Part shown: in pieces, positions 57,163 to 64,000 of the stretch | Layout: each line of letters starts with the position of its first letter | Numbering within the stretch: the first letter of the stretch is position 1 | Source of the DNA: DATLGB01 sp963726825 | GTDB lineage: Bacteria; Actinomycetota; Thermoleophilia; Solirubrobacterales; Solirubrobacteraceae | Direction of reading: 5' to 3' | Assembly (NCBI GenBank): GCA_963726825.1 | Contig: CAVSDT010000002.1 | Location: forward strand, 2,108,001-2,172,000 | Length of the DNA stretch: 64,000 nucleotides | Translations under genes and position numbers: made by a program | The notes under the pieces: generated by a model | Database searches by the model: none | What the model was told of the DNA's origin: nothing | What the model saw: only the letters and a program-made list of their open reading frames with translations

Positions 57163-58557
57163 TTGTCCGATCTCCGACCCACCGACACGACTGACGCCCC
57201 CGCGCACACCGCGCCCCAGCGGCGGTTGCTGCCCGCCGGCGGCGGGCGCGCGGTGGACAAGCTGCGCCCGTGGGCGCTGCGGCAGGCCGCGCGCACGTAC
57301 GCCCATCTCCCGGAGCTGGACCGCGAGGGCGCGGTCGATGCCGCCCTGCGCGACGTCGCCGCCCGCGGCGTCGCCGACGACGCGCGCGCGGCCCGCTTCG
57401 CGGTCGCCGACGACCTGACGCAGCGCTTGCGCGCCGCCCACGTGGCGTGGTGTCACCGACCGAGCGCGATGGACGCGCCGCCGACCACGCCCGACGCGCC
57501 CGCCACCGTCACCGACGTCGTCGAGCGTGGCCTCGGCGGCCTCGAGCGCGCCGTGCTGCAGCTCGAGATCGGCGCCGGCCACGACACCCGCACGAGCCGC
57601 GCGGCGCTGCGTCTCAGCCCGCGCGACTACACGCGCCACCGCCGCGAGGGCCTCGCGAAGCTGCGCGCCGCCGTCGGCGGCCAGGTCGCCGGGCACGTCT
57701 GTGCCACCCACGCCGAGGACGTCGTCCTCGCCGCCACCGGCGACGACGCCGCCGCGGAGCGCCTCGGCGCCGGCCGCGGGCGCTGCCGCGCCTGCGCCCG
57801 CGAGGCCCAGGGCCTGCGCCGCCTCCTCCACCAGCGCCTCGGTCTCGCGCCGTGGCCGCTCACCGTCAAGCCGATGGGGATCCTGGCCGCCAAGCTCGCC
57901 GGGCTCGGCGGCGGCGCTGCGGGCGCGTCGGCCGTGGCCGGCAGCTCCGCCACGAGCTCCGGCGGCGTGTTCGGCGCCCTCACGAGCGGCGTCACCGGCG
58001 CCGTGGCGACCGCCGCCTCCGTGGCCGCCGTCGCCGGCGGCACCTTCATCGTCACGGACGGGCGCGGTGCCGACGCCGCCGAGTCCGCCGCGCGCCAGTC
58101 GCGTCAGGCCCACGCGACGACCACCGCCGTCCCCACGGTCGCCACGCCCGCGCCGACGGCCGCGGCGCGCGCCGCTGCGCCCCGGCAGCGTCGTGCCGCG
58201 ACGTCGAAGCGGCGCACGGGCAGCCGCGCGGCGGCGTCGAAGCCGGCCGCGCCCACACCCGCAGCCGCGCCCGCGGCCACGGCGACCCCCGCGCCCACGC
58301 GCGCACCCGTGACCTCCACGACCGCCGCCGGCCCGGCGGCGACGGCGGCGACGCCCGAGCCCGCAGGATCGGGTACGAGCGGCGTCAGCGGCCTCGCCAC
58401 GGAGGTCTCCGACACGCTCTCCGGCGTCACCGCGCCCATCACCGGCGCGCTCCCGCGCCCCGTCGGTCAGCCCGTGCAGGAGGCCGTCGACGGCGTCGGC
58501 GGCGTCCTCGACGGCGTCGGCGCGACCGTCGACGGGTTCCTGCAGCCCAAGCCGTAG
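57163..58557 (+). CDS. Degenerate sigma-like/zinc-finger-like protein with Ala/Pro-rich tail
   Basis: A 464-residue protein with the same layout as the product of 7182-8537: helical N-terminal part (about 30-190), Cys-rich segment, hydrophobic Ala/Gly segment (GVTGAVATAASVAAVAGGTF), and a long Ala/Pro/Thr/Arg tail. Region-2 and region-4 sigma motifs are barely visible (LEIGAGHDTRTSRAALRLSPRDYTRH is the best region-4-like part). The Cys segment has HVCATH and GRCRACA instead of the clean HxxxCxxC. It could be a decayed or repurposed membrane-tethered regulator. Start uncertain: TTG 57163 is used, GTG 57253 is possible. Confidence 0.55.
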   Translation: MSDLRPTDTTDAPAHTAPQRRLLPAGGGRAVDKLRPWALRQAARTYAHLPELDREGAVDAALRDVAARGVADDARAARFAVADDLTQRLRAAHVAWCHRPSAMDAPPTTPDAPATVTDVVERGLGGLERAVLQLEIGAGHDTRTSRAALRLSPRDYTRHRREGLAKLRAAVGGQVAGHVCATHAEDVVLAATGDDAAAERLGAGRGRCRACAREAQGLRRLLHQRLGLAPWPLTVKPMGILAAKLAGLGGGAAGASAVAGSSATSSGGVFGALTSGVTGAVATAASVAAVAGGTFIVTDGRGADAAESAARQSRQAHATTTAVPTVATPAPTAAARAAAPRQRRAATSKRRTGSRAAASKPAAPTPAAAPAATATPAPTRAPVTSTTAAGPAATAATPEPAGSGTSGVSGLATEVSDTLSGVTAPITGALPRPVGQPVQEAVDGVGGVLDGVGATVDGFLQPKP

Positions 58558-58567
58558 CGGCCCGGGC

Positions 58568-59197
58568 TCACTCGTCCCCGCGGGCGCGCAGCCGGTGGAT
58601 CGTGACCGCGGCGGGCCCCGCGTGGGCGATGACGTCGAGCGCCCAGCCGTCCGCCGCCGCCTCCAGCGCCTCCGGCGCGAAGGCGCGCCCCGGGTCCGCG
58701 ATCCACGCCTCGCCGCCGTCGGCGACCAGACCCGGCAGCGCGCGCAGCAGCAGCGGCCCGTTGCGCCGCTCGTAGAGCACGTCGGCGGCGACGACGAGCG
58801 GCCGCGCGGGGCCGAGCGCGTCCGCCGGGTCGCCCCAGCCCCAGCGCCGGGCGCTCACGCCGGCGCCCGCCGCCGCCGCGTTGCGCTCGAGCAGCTCGAT
58901 CGCGGCCGGGGACCAGTCCGTCGCGAGCACGTCGGCGCCGCTCAGCGCCGCGACGAGCGCCGGGACCCCGAGCCCGCACCCGATCTCGTGCACCGGCGGG
59001 AGGCCCGTGTCGTCGGCCCGCGCCGCCAGCGCGTCGGCGAGCGCCAGCGCGCTCGGCCACAGCTCGGCCCAGTACGGCAGGAACTCGTCGTGCTCGAAGG
59101 CGCGTTCGTCGAGCAGGGCCGCCGGGTCGCGCGGGCGCCGGAGCGTGAAGGCCCGCCCGCGCACCTCGACGGGCTCCGAGACGAGGTCGTGCGTCAC
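58568..59197 (-). CDS. SAM-dependent methyltransferase (protein-lysine methyltransferase-like)
   Basis: A 209-residue class I methyltransferase. The N-terminus FEHDEFLPYWAELWPSALALA is the pattern of the METTL21/EEF-lysine and nicotinamide N-methyltransferase-like group. SAM motif I is HEIGCGLGVPALVAA, motif II acid is in VLATDWSPAAIELLERNA, and VVAADVLYERRN resembles the D-x-x-Y loop of that group. A protein substrate is possible. It converges on the sigma-like gene with an 10-bp gap and lies 18 bp upstream of the cytochrome gene on the same strand. Confidence 0.78.
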   Translation of the reverse strand: MTHDLVSEPVEVRGRAFTLRRPRDPAALLDERAFEHDEFLPYWAELWPSALALADALAARADDTGLPPVHEIGCGLGVPALVAALSGADVLATDWSPAAIELLERNAAAAGAGVSARRWGWGDPADALGPARPLVVAADVLYERRNGPLLLRALPGLVADGGEAWIADPGRAFAPEALEAAADGWALDVIAHAGPAAVTIHRLRARGDE

Positions 59198-59215
59198 CGG
59201 CCCCGCGCCGGCGTG

Positions 59216-59584
59216 CTAGGAGCCGGCGGAGTCGGCCACGTACTTCGCGAGCGCGGCGGCGTCGGCGCCCTTGACCAGCCCGGGAGGCATCGGACCGGGG
59301 CCGTTCTTGATCGCTGCCGCAACCTCCGTCTGGGTCGGCTGGAGGTCGTCGAGGTTGGGGCCGAAGGACCCCTTGGTCTCCGCCGCCCCGAGCGTGTGGC
59401 ACGAGCCGCACGCGTTGGCGAAGATCTCCTTGGGCGGGGTGCCCGAGGACGGGCTCGAGCCGCCGGCCGCGCTGCCCGAGGCGCCTGAGCCGCCGCCCGA
59501 GCCGCCCCCCGAGTCCGCGCCGCCGCACCCCCCTGCGGCCGCAAGGGCGATCGCGATCAGCGAGACGAGGACGGGGCGACGCAT
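59216..59584 (-). CDS. Cytochrome c-type lipoprotein
   Basis: A 122-residue secreted haem protein. The signal peptide (1-19) ends in a lipobox AAAGGC with Cys20 as lipidation site. A Gly/Ser linker follows (21-48). The class I cytochrome c domain has NACGSCHTLG (Cys-x2-Cys-His haem site), FGPNLDDL, and the distal Met ligand in GPMPPGLV. It is probably a membrane-attached electron carrier. It is not beside any oxidase gene in this window. Confidence 0.88.
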   Translation of the reverse strand: MRRPVLVSLIAIALAAAGGCGGADSGGGSGGGSGASGSAAGGSSPSSGTPPKEIFANACGSCHTLGAAETKGSFGPNLDDLQPTQTEVAAAIKNGPGPMPPGLVKGADAAALAKYVADSAGS

Positions 59585-59596
59585 CGGGGCGAGAGC

Positions 59597-61102
59597 CTAC
59601 GTCGTCGCGGACGTCGGCGCGCCCTCCTGGCGCGTGCCGCCGACGACCTCCAGCAGCTCGGTCAGCGCCTCCGTGACGGAGTCCTGCAGCTCCCACGCGT
59701 CGTCGACCATGTCGTGGTCGACGACGATGCCGACGTCGATGTGGTCGCGGTAGCTCATCACCGTGATGTTGAGGCCGACGCCGTCGGTCACGACGGACAC
59801 GGGGTAGTGCGCGAGCAGCGTCGCTCCCGCGCAGTAGAGCGGGATCGGCGGGCCCGGGACGTTGGAGATGATCAGGTTCAGCACCGGCCGCATCCGGCCC
59901 GTGACCTCGAGCGCGAGCCGCGCCGCGCGCGTGAACAGCGCCGGCGGGAGGAAGTTGGACACGTCGGTCATCAGGCTCGCCGGCAGCCCCTGCTGCTGGT
60001 CCTTGGCCTCTGCGAGGATCTCGTGGGCGCGCTCGAGACGCACCCGCGGGTCCGCCACGTCGGTCGGGATCGGCAGCACCATGCCGGTGACCTTGTTGCC
60101 GAACGTCCCCTTCTCCTCGTCCGTCCTGACCGAGACGGGGATCAGCGCCACGAGCGGCTCGTCGGGCAGCTCGCCGCGATCGTCGAGGTACCGGCGCACC
60201 GCCGTCGCGCACAGGGCCACGACGACGTCGTTGACCTTGATGCCGAGCTCGTTCTTGATCGTCTTGACGTCCTCGAGCGGCAGCGACCCGAACGCGAAGC
60301 GCCGGTGCGGGCCGACCGGCGCGTTGAAGCGCGTCTTCGGCGCCCGCGACGCACGCACGTCCAGCAGCGTCTGGCCGGTCCCGTCCCCCTGCCCGAGCAG
60401 CCCCTTGGCGACGCGGGAGCGGAGCCGCTGCAGCTGGGGGACGCCGGGGACGAGCGCCGCGCCCGGCATGTCGAGCAGGTTCGGCACCGCGGCCGGGACG
60501 GACCCGAGCGCGCGCACCGGCATCCGCGCGAGGCCGAGCACGCCGCGCCCGAGCATCTCCCACTCCCCCGGCCGGCGCTCGGCCGTCCAGCCGTCACCCT
60601 GGCCGTCGTCGGGCGGCGTGTCCTGCTCGAGGTCGAACAGCACGCCGAGCACCTCCGCGCCGGAGACGCCGTCCATCGCGGCGTGGTGGATCTTCGTCAG
60701 CAGCCCGGTGCGGCCGCCCTCGATGCCGTGGATGACGTAGAGCTCCCACAGCGGCCGGCGCCGGTCGAGCGAGCGGGCGAAGATGCGGGCGACGGTGTCG
60801 GCGACCTGGCGGTCGTTGCCCGGAGGGGGGACGGCGGTGTCGCGGACGTGGAAGTCGAGATCGAAGTCCGGGTCGTTGATCCAGTACGGGTGGTCGAGGT
60901 GGAACGGCACGCGCACGAGCCGCTGGTAGAACGGCGGCAGCTGGTCCAGCCGGCCGCGCAGCAGCGTCTTGATGCCCTCCGACGTCAGCACCCCGCCCGG
61001 GGCGGTGGTCGGGTCGAACAGCGCGAGGCCACCCACGTGTCCGTAGGTGCTCGCCGATTCCATCGCCAGGAACTGCGCGTCCAGGCTCGTCAACTGCCGC
61101 AT
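59597..61102 (-). CDS. Wax ester synthase/diacylglycerol acyltransferase (WS/DGAT)
   Basis: A 501-residue bifunctional acyltransferase. The N-terminus RQLTSLDAQFLAMES is typical, and the catalytic motif KIHHAAMDGVSG has His139, His140 and Asp144 (HHxxxDG). Further family motifs are SVRTDEEKGTFGNKVTGMVLPIPT and FNLIISNVPGP as LNLIISNVPGPPIPLY. It esterifies fatty acyl-CoA to alcohols or diacylglycerol for storage lipid. ATG 61102 is preferred over the TTG at 61108 since AGAGG lies 7 nt upstream. Confidence 0.9.
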   Translation of the reverse strand: MRQLTSLDAQFLAMESASTYGHVGGLALFDPTTAPGGVLTSEGIKTLLRGRLDQLPPFYQRLVRVPFHLDHPYWINDPDFDLDFHVRDTAVPPPGNDRQVADTVARIFARSLDRRRPLWELYVIHGIEGGRTGLLTKIHHAAMDGVSGAEVLGVLFDLEQDTPPDDGQGDGWTAERRPGEWEMLGRGVLGLARMPVRALGSVPAAVPNLLDMPGAALVPGVPQLQRLRSRVAKGLLGQGDGTGQTLLDVRASRAPKTRFNAPVGPHRRFAFGSLPLEDVKTIKNELGIKVNDVVVALCATAVRRYLDDRGELPDEPLVALIPVSVRTDEEKGTFGNKVTGMVLPIPTDVADPRVRLERAHEILAEAKDQQQGLPASLMTDVSNFLPPALFTRAARLALEVTGRMRPVLNLIISNVPGPPIPLYCAGATLLAHYPVSVVTDGVGLNITVMSYRDHIDVGIVVDHDMVDDAWELQDSVTEALTELLEVVGGTRQEGAPTSATT

Positions 61103-61135
61103 GTCCAACCCTCTCCCTCTCGCTCGGGACCGAAC

Positions 61136-62605
61136 CTACCCGTCGACGAGCTCGAACCACACGACGGCGAACGGCTCGTCCTCCGTGAGCCGCCAGTCGG
61201 GCTCGCCGAGCAGCACCGCGATCTCGTCGCGGCAGCCCTCGTAGAACGCGAGCCGGTTCCCGCGCCAGCGCTCCGCGGTCATCGGCTCGCCGAGCGCCGC
61301 GGTCGCCATCGCGGCGTCCACGGCGACGAACGGGACGACCGTCGTCTGGGTGACCCGGACCGTGGCGTGGCGGCGGCCGTGGTGGTCCTGGACGGGCAGC
61401 AGGGTGCCGATCCGCGGCGTGCCGCCCTCGAGGTCCCACTCGCGCGCGAGTGAGATCGCGGCGCGCTTGGTCCCGTCCATGACCTGGCCGATCATCCGCT
61501 CGCCCTGGCCGCCGTCCCCCTCGTAGCCGAACTCGATGAACGGCTCGCGCGCGTCACGGAACGGCGCCAGCGGGATGTCGGCGGCCAGCGTCGTCCCGCC
61601 GCCCCCCGGGCTGTCGACCGTCAGGCGGCCGCCGAGCGCCGTGACGCGGTCGCCGAGGCCGCGCAGCCCGCTGCCGCCTTCCAGCGCTGCGCCGCCGACG
61701 CCGTCGTCGGCGACGGTGACCAGCAGCGCGCGGGCCTGCAGCTGCGCCTCGACGGTCACCTCGGTCGCCCGCGCGTACTTCGCCGCGTTCGAGAGCGCCT
61801 CCGAGACGATGAAGTAGACGGTCAGCTCGATCGGGTCCGGCAGCCGGCGCTCGGGCAGGGCGATGATCCGCAGCGGGACCGGGGAGCGCGCGCCCATCAG
61901 CCGCAGCGCGCCCGCGAGCCCCCGGTCGGCGAGGCCCGCGGGATGCAGGCCGGTGGCCAGCTCGCGCAGCTCCCACATCGCGCCCGTGACCTGCTCGCGC
62001 GCGTCGTCGAGCAGCCCGGCCTGGGGGGTCGCGTCCTCGACCGCCCGGCGCGCGAGGTCGATCCGCTGGGTCAGCGCGACGAGCCGCTGCTGGACGCCGT
62101 CGTGGATGTCGCGCCCGATCCGGCGGCGCTCCTCGTCGCCGGCCTGCAGCACGCGTGCGCGCGACACGAGGATCTCCGTCTCGCGCTCGCGCAGTCGGCT
62201 GTCCTGGCGCCGGCGCTCGAGCTCGGCGCCGACCCGGGTCGCGAACAGCTGGAGCGCGTCGCGCGCCCGCTCCGACGGCCGCAGCGGTGGGTCCGGCGTC
62301 CGGAGGGCGAGGAGGCCGATCGGGCGGCCCGCGGCATCGGGCGCCGCCAGCACCAGGTCGCCGTCGGAGGTGCGCGACGGCGCGAAGCCCTCCCCCAGCG
62401 GCATCGCGTCGGGCGGCCAGCACGCGAGCACGCGCGCGTCCGTCCCGGACTCCGCGCACTCCGCGACCCAGCTGGCGCCGTCCCCGAACGCCTCGGCGAG
62501 CGCCCGCACGAGCGCCGAGAGGTACGCGTCGCCCACCACGCCGGCGGTCGCCGCGGCCACGGTGCGCAGGAGGTCATGACGCGCCATGTCGGCCGAACCG
62601 GTCAC
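61136..62605 (-). CDS. Sensor histidine kinase with C-terminal ASCH-like domain
   Basis: A 489-residue soluble kinase. Residues 15-130 form a GAF-like sensor domain. A coiled helix leads to HisKA_3 with the phospho-acceptor His168 in RRIGRDIHDGVQQRL. The ATPase domain has SEALSNAAKYARA (N-box), VADDGVGGA and GSGLRGLGDRV (G-boxes), as in NarL/UhpB-type kinases. Residues 355-489 are an extra domain: FIEFGYEGDGGQGERMIGQV, GTKRAAISLAREW, LGEPMTAERWRGNRLAFY and EPFAVVWFELVD, the order of an ASCH (PUA-like) domain. The Thr after Lys in the ASCH KxxT motif is Ala here. No response regulator gene is adjacent. Start GTG 62605 (ATG 62587 possible). Confidence 0.8.
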   Translation of the reverse strand: MTGSADMARHDLLRTVAAATAGVVGDAYLSALVRALAEAFGDGASWVAECAESGTDARVLACWPPDAMPLGEGFAPSRTSDGDLVLAAPDAAGRPIGLLALRTPDPPLRPSERARDALQLFATRVGAELERRRQDSRLRERETEILVSRARVLQAGDEERRRIGRDIHDGVQQRLVALTQRIDLARRAVEDATPQAGLLDDAREQVTGAMWELRELATGLHPAGLADRGLAGALRLMGARSPVPLRIIALPERRLPDPIELTVYFIVSEALSNAAKYARATEVTVEAQLQARALLVTVADDGVGGAALEGGSGLRGLGDRVTALGGRLTVDSPGGGGTTLAADIPLAPFRDAREPFIEFGYEGDGGQGERMIGQVMDGTKRAAISLAREWDLEGGTPRIGTLLPVQDHHGRRHATVRVTQTTVVPFVAVDAAMATAALGEPMTAERWRGNRLAFYEGCRDEIAVLLGEPDWRLTEDEPFAVVWFELVDG

Positions 62606-62614
62606 CTGATCGCG

Positions 62615-62620
62615 ATTCTA
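62615..62620 (-). promoter_or_regulatory. Candidate -10 box of the histidine kinase
   Basis: TAGAAT on the minus strand, 9 nt before GTG 62605, in the 46-bp gap shared with the divergent formate dehydrogenase gene. Confidence 0.5.
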
Positions 62621-62651
62621 CGGACGCGATTCGTGGCAGTATGCGCGGCAG

Positions 62652-64000
62652 ATGGCCCGCCCCAAGAGCTTCAAGGCGCTGCGCGACCTCCCCGGAGTGG
62701 GACGCGCCGCCGACTGGGGTCTCGGCGCGCACTCGACCTCGCGCAAGACGAAGCGGGCCGGCTCGCGGATCGCCGGGCTGAAGGCCACGGAGTCCATCTG
62801 CCCCTACTGCGCCGTCGGCTGCGGGCAGCTCGTCTACACGCGCGGGGGCGAGCTCGTCGGCATCGAGGGCAACCCGAAGTCGCCGATCTCGCAGGGGACG
62901 CTGTGCCCCAAGGGCTCCGCCAGCCGCCAGCTCGTGCAGCAGCCCGGCCGCCTCACGCACGTCCGCTACCGCCGGCCCGGCGGCACGGAGTGGGAGGACC
63001 TCGACCTCGAGACGGCGATGGACATGATCGCCGAGCGCGTGATCGCCGCGCGCGAGGACGGCTGGCAGGACGTCAACGAGGAGGGGTGGACGGTCAACCG
63101 CACCCTCGGCTTCGCGCACCTCGGCGGGGCGACGCTCGACAACGAGGAGAACTACTTCATCAAGAAGGGCTTCTCGGCCCTGGGCGCCGTCCAGATCGAG
63201 AACCAGGCCCGCATATGACACTCCAGCACCGTCCCCAGTCTGGGGAACTCGCTCGGGCGCGGCGGCGCCACCAACTTCCAGCAGGACCTCGCGAACGCCG
63301 ACTGCGTCGTGATGATGGGCTCCTCCATGGCGGAGGCGCACCCCGTCGGGTTCCGCTGGGTGATGAAGGCCAAGGAGCGCGGCGCGCGGATCATCCACGT
63401 CGATCCCCGCTTCTCGCGCACGAGCGCCCTGGCTCATCAGCACGTCGCGATCCGCGCCGGCTCTGACGTCGCCTTCCTCGGCGGCCTGATCCACCACGTC
63501 CTCGAGACGGGCGCCTTCTTCGAGGAGTACGTCAAGGCGTACACGAACGCCGCGACGATCCTGCGCGAGGACTTCCAGGACACGGAGGACCTCGCGGGCG
63601 TCTTCAGCGGCTACGACCCCGAGACGGGCACCTACGACAAGACGACGTGGGCCTACGAGAGCGGCCAGCCCGCCGCCCCCGCCGGCCAGCGCGAGCACGC
63701 GGACCCCAACATGGAGAGCGGCGCCGACGACAAGGGCCTCCACGGCCCCGTCGAGCGCGACGAGACGCTGCAGGACCCCCGCTGCGTCTTCCAGGTCCTC
63801 AAGCGCCACTTCGCGCGCTACACGCCCGAGATGGTGGAGCGCATCACCGGCGTCCCGCGCGACGAGTTCCTCCAGGTCGCGCAGGCGATCGTCGAGAACA
63901 GCGGCCGCGAGCGCACGACCGCCTGGTGCTACGCCGTCGGATGGACGCACCACACCAGCGGCGTCCAGATCATCCGCTCCTGCGCGATCCTGCAGCTGCT
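62652..64000 (+). CDS. fdhA: Selenocysteine formate dehydrogenase, alpha subunit (5' part, cut by window edge)
   Basis: A molybdopterin/tungstopterin oxidoreductase. Residues Cys50, Cys53, Cys57 and Cys85 (ICPYCAVGCGQL, GTLCPKGSA) bind a [4Fe-4S] cluster. After NQARI an in-frame TGA occurs at 63216-63218 (residue 189); reading continues without stops to the end of the window as HSSTVPSLGNSLGRGGATN and later SMAEAHPVGFRWVMKAKERG. In FdnG/FdhA enzymes the residue between ARV/I and HxxTV is the selenocysteine that ligates Mo/W, so TGA is decoded, not a nonsense mutation. There is no twin-arginine signal, suggesting a cytoplasmic enzyme. It oxidises formate to CO2 (or the reverse). Confidence 0.92.
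63216..63218 (+). other. Selenocysteine (UGA) codon
   Basis: The in-frame TGA lies between the codons for Ile188 and His190, exactly where FdhA-family proteins have Sec. The frame after it codes for conserved FdhA sequence for more than 250 codons. Confidence 0.92.
63230..63249 (+). promoter_or_regulatory. Bacterial SECIS-like hairpin
   Basis: CCCC (63233-63236) pairs with GGGG (63242-63245) around loop AGTCT; A and T can close the loop to leave GTC. The hairpin starts about 11 nt after the TGA and its loop resembles the GGUCU apical loop of the Escherichia coli fdhF SECIS, including a U just below the apical stem. This is the element SelB should bind. Confidence 0.75.

Noticed and set aside
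62652..63218. Formate dehydrogenase gene read as truncated or as a pseudogene
   Set aside because: The TGA is at the family's selenocysteine position, conserved sequence continues in frame and a SECIS-like hairpin follows.

Overview
The window is high-GC bacterial chromosome with tightly packed genes and no phage, plasmid, rRNA, tRNA or CRISPR signal that I can see. The content points to an actinobacterium, probably Thermoleophilia/Solirubrobacterales. Supporting this are a KorAB 2-oxoacid:ferredoxin oxidoreductase, an SufR-controlled SUF system with SufU, a GlgE-type alpha-glucan/trehalose pathway, a WS/DGAT acyltransferase, and frequent GTG/TTG starts. Many starts also lie 6-9 nt behind a TAnnnT hexamer, the arrangement of leaderless actinobacterial genes. 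The taxonomic placement is inference.

Layout. 1-9.3 kb: membrane glycosyltransferase-like genes, a repeat-rich gap, a possible aGPT-Pplase-like protein, korB-korA, a TPR protein, and a sigma factor carrying its own zinc finger. 9.3-12.4 kb: patatin lipase, small envelope proteins, and a formate/nitrite channel. 12.4-20 kb: the SUF iron-sulfur system in two blocks (Rieske-sufB-sufD and sufR-sufC-sufS-sufU) separated by a secreted endonuclease-like protein and a membrane protein. 20-25.5 kb: SRAP DNA-protein crosslink repair protein, acetyltransferase, phosphatase, a secreted M14 peptidase-amidase fusion, an FAD oxidoreductase and an SMP-30 protein. 25.5-29.7 kb: a tocopherol-type cluster with a tocopherol cyclase homologue, MPBQ/MSBQ methyltransferase and homogentisate prenyltransferase, next to an SRPBCC protein and a bicupin. 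29.7-33.2 kb: BioD/DUF3320-like fusion, double DUF427 protein, a small paralogue and a GT4 glycosyltransferase. 33.2-51.6 kb: trehalose and alpha-glucan metabolism (treY, treX, treZ, glgB, mak, treS, glgE, malQ). It is interrupted by an oppositely oriented AbiEi/DUF559-like gene framed by inverted repeats, an EamA transporter, a response regulator with a degenerate GGDEF domain and a HAD phosphatase. 51.6-59.6 kb: mostly single genes (SGNH hydrolase, hexapeptide protein, sucrase/ferredoxin-like protein, aldo/keto reductase, Lrp regulator with a divergent EamA exporter, a degenerate sigma-like protein, a methyltransferase and a cytochrome c lipoprotein). 59.6-64 kb: wax ester synthase/DGAT, a histidine kinase fused to an ASCH-like domain, and the start of a selenocysteine-type formate dehydrogenase whose TGA codon is followed by a SECIS-like hairpin.

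How the genes work together. GlgE, maltokinase, TreS and GlgB make branched alpha-glucan from trehalose, and TreX-TreZ-TreY convert glucan back to trehalose. SUF builds the Fe-S clusters needed by KorAB, the Rieske protein and formate dehydrogenase. The formate channel and formate dehydrogenase suggest formate use. The most striking part is the tocopherol-type trio: its three products match the cyanobacterial/plant families VTE1, VTE3 and VTE2 but sit in what looks like a non-photosynthetic actinobacterium.
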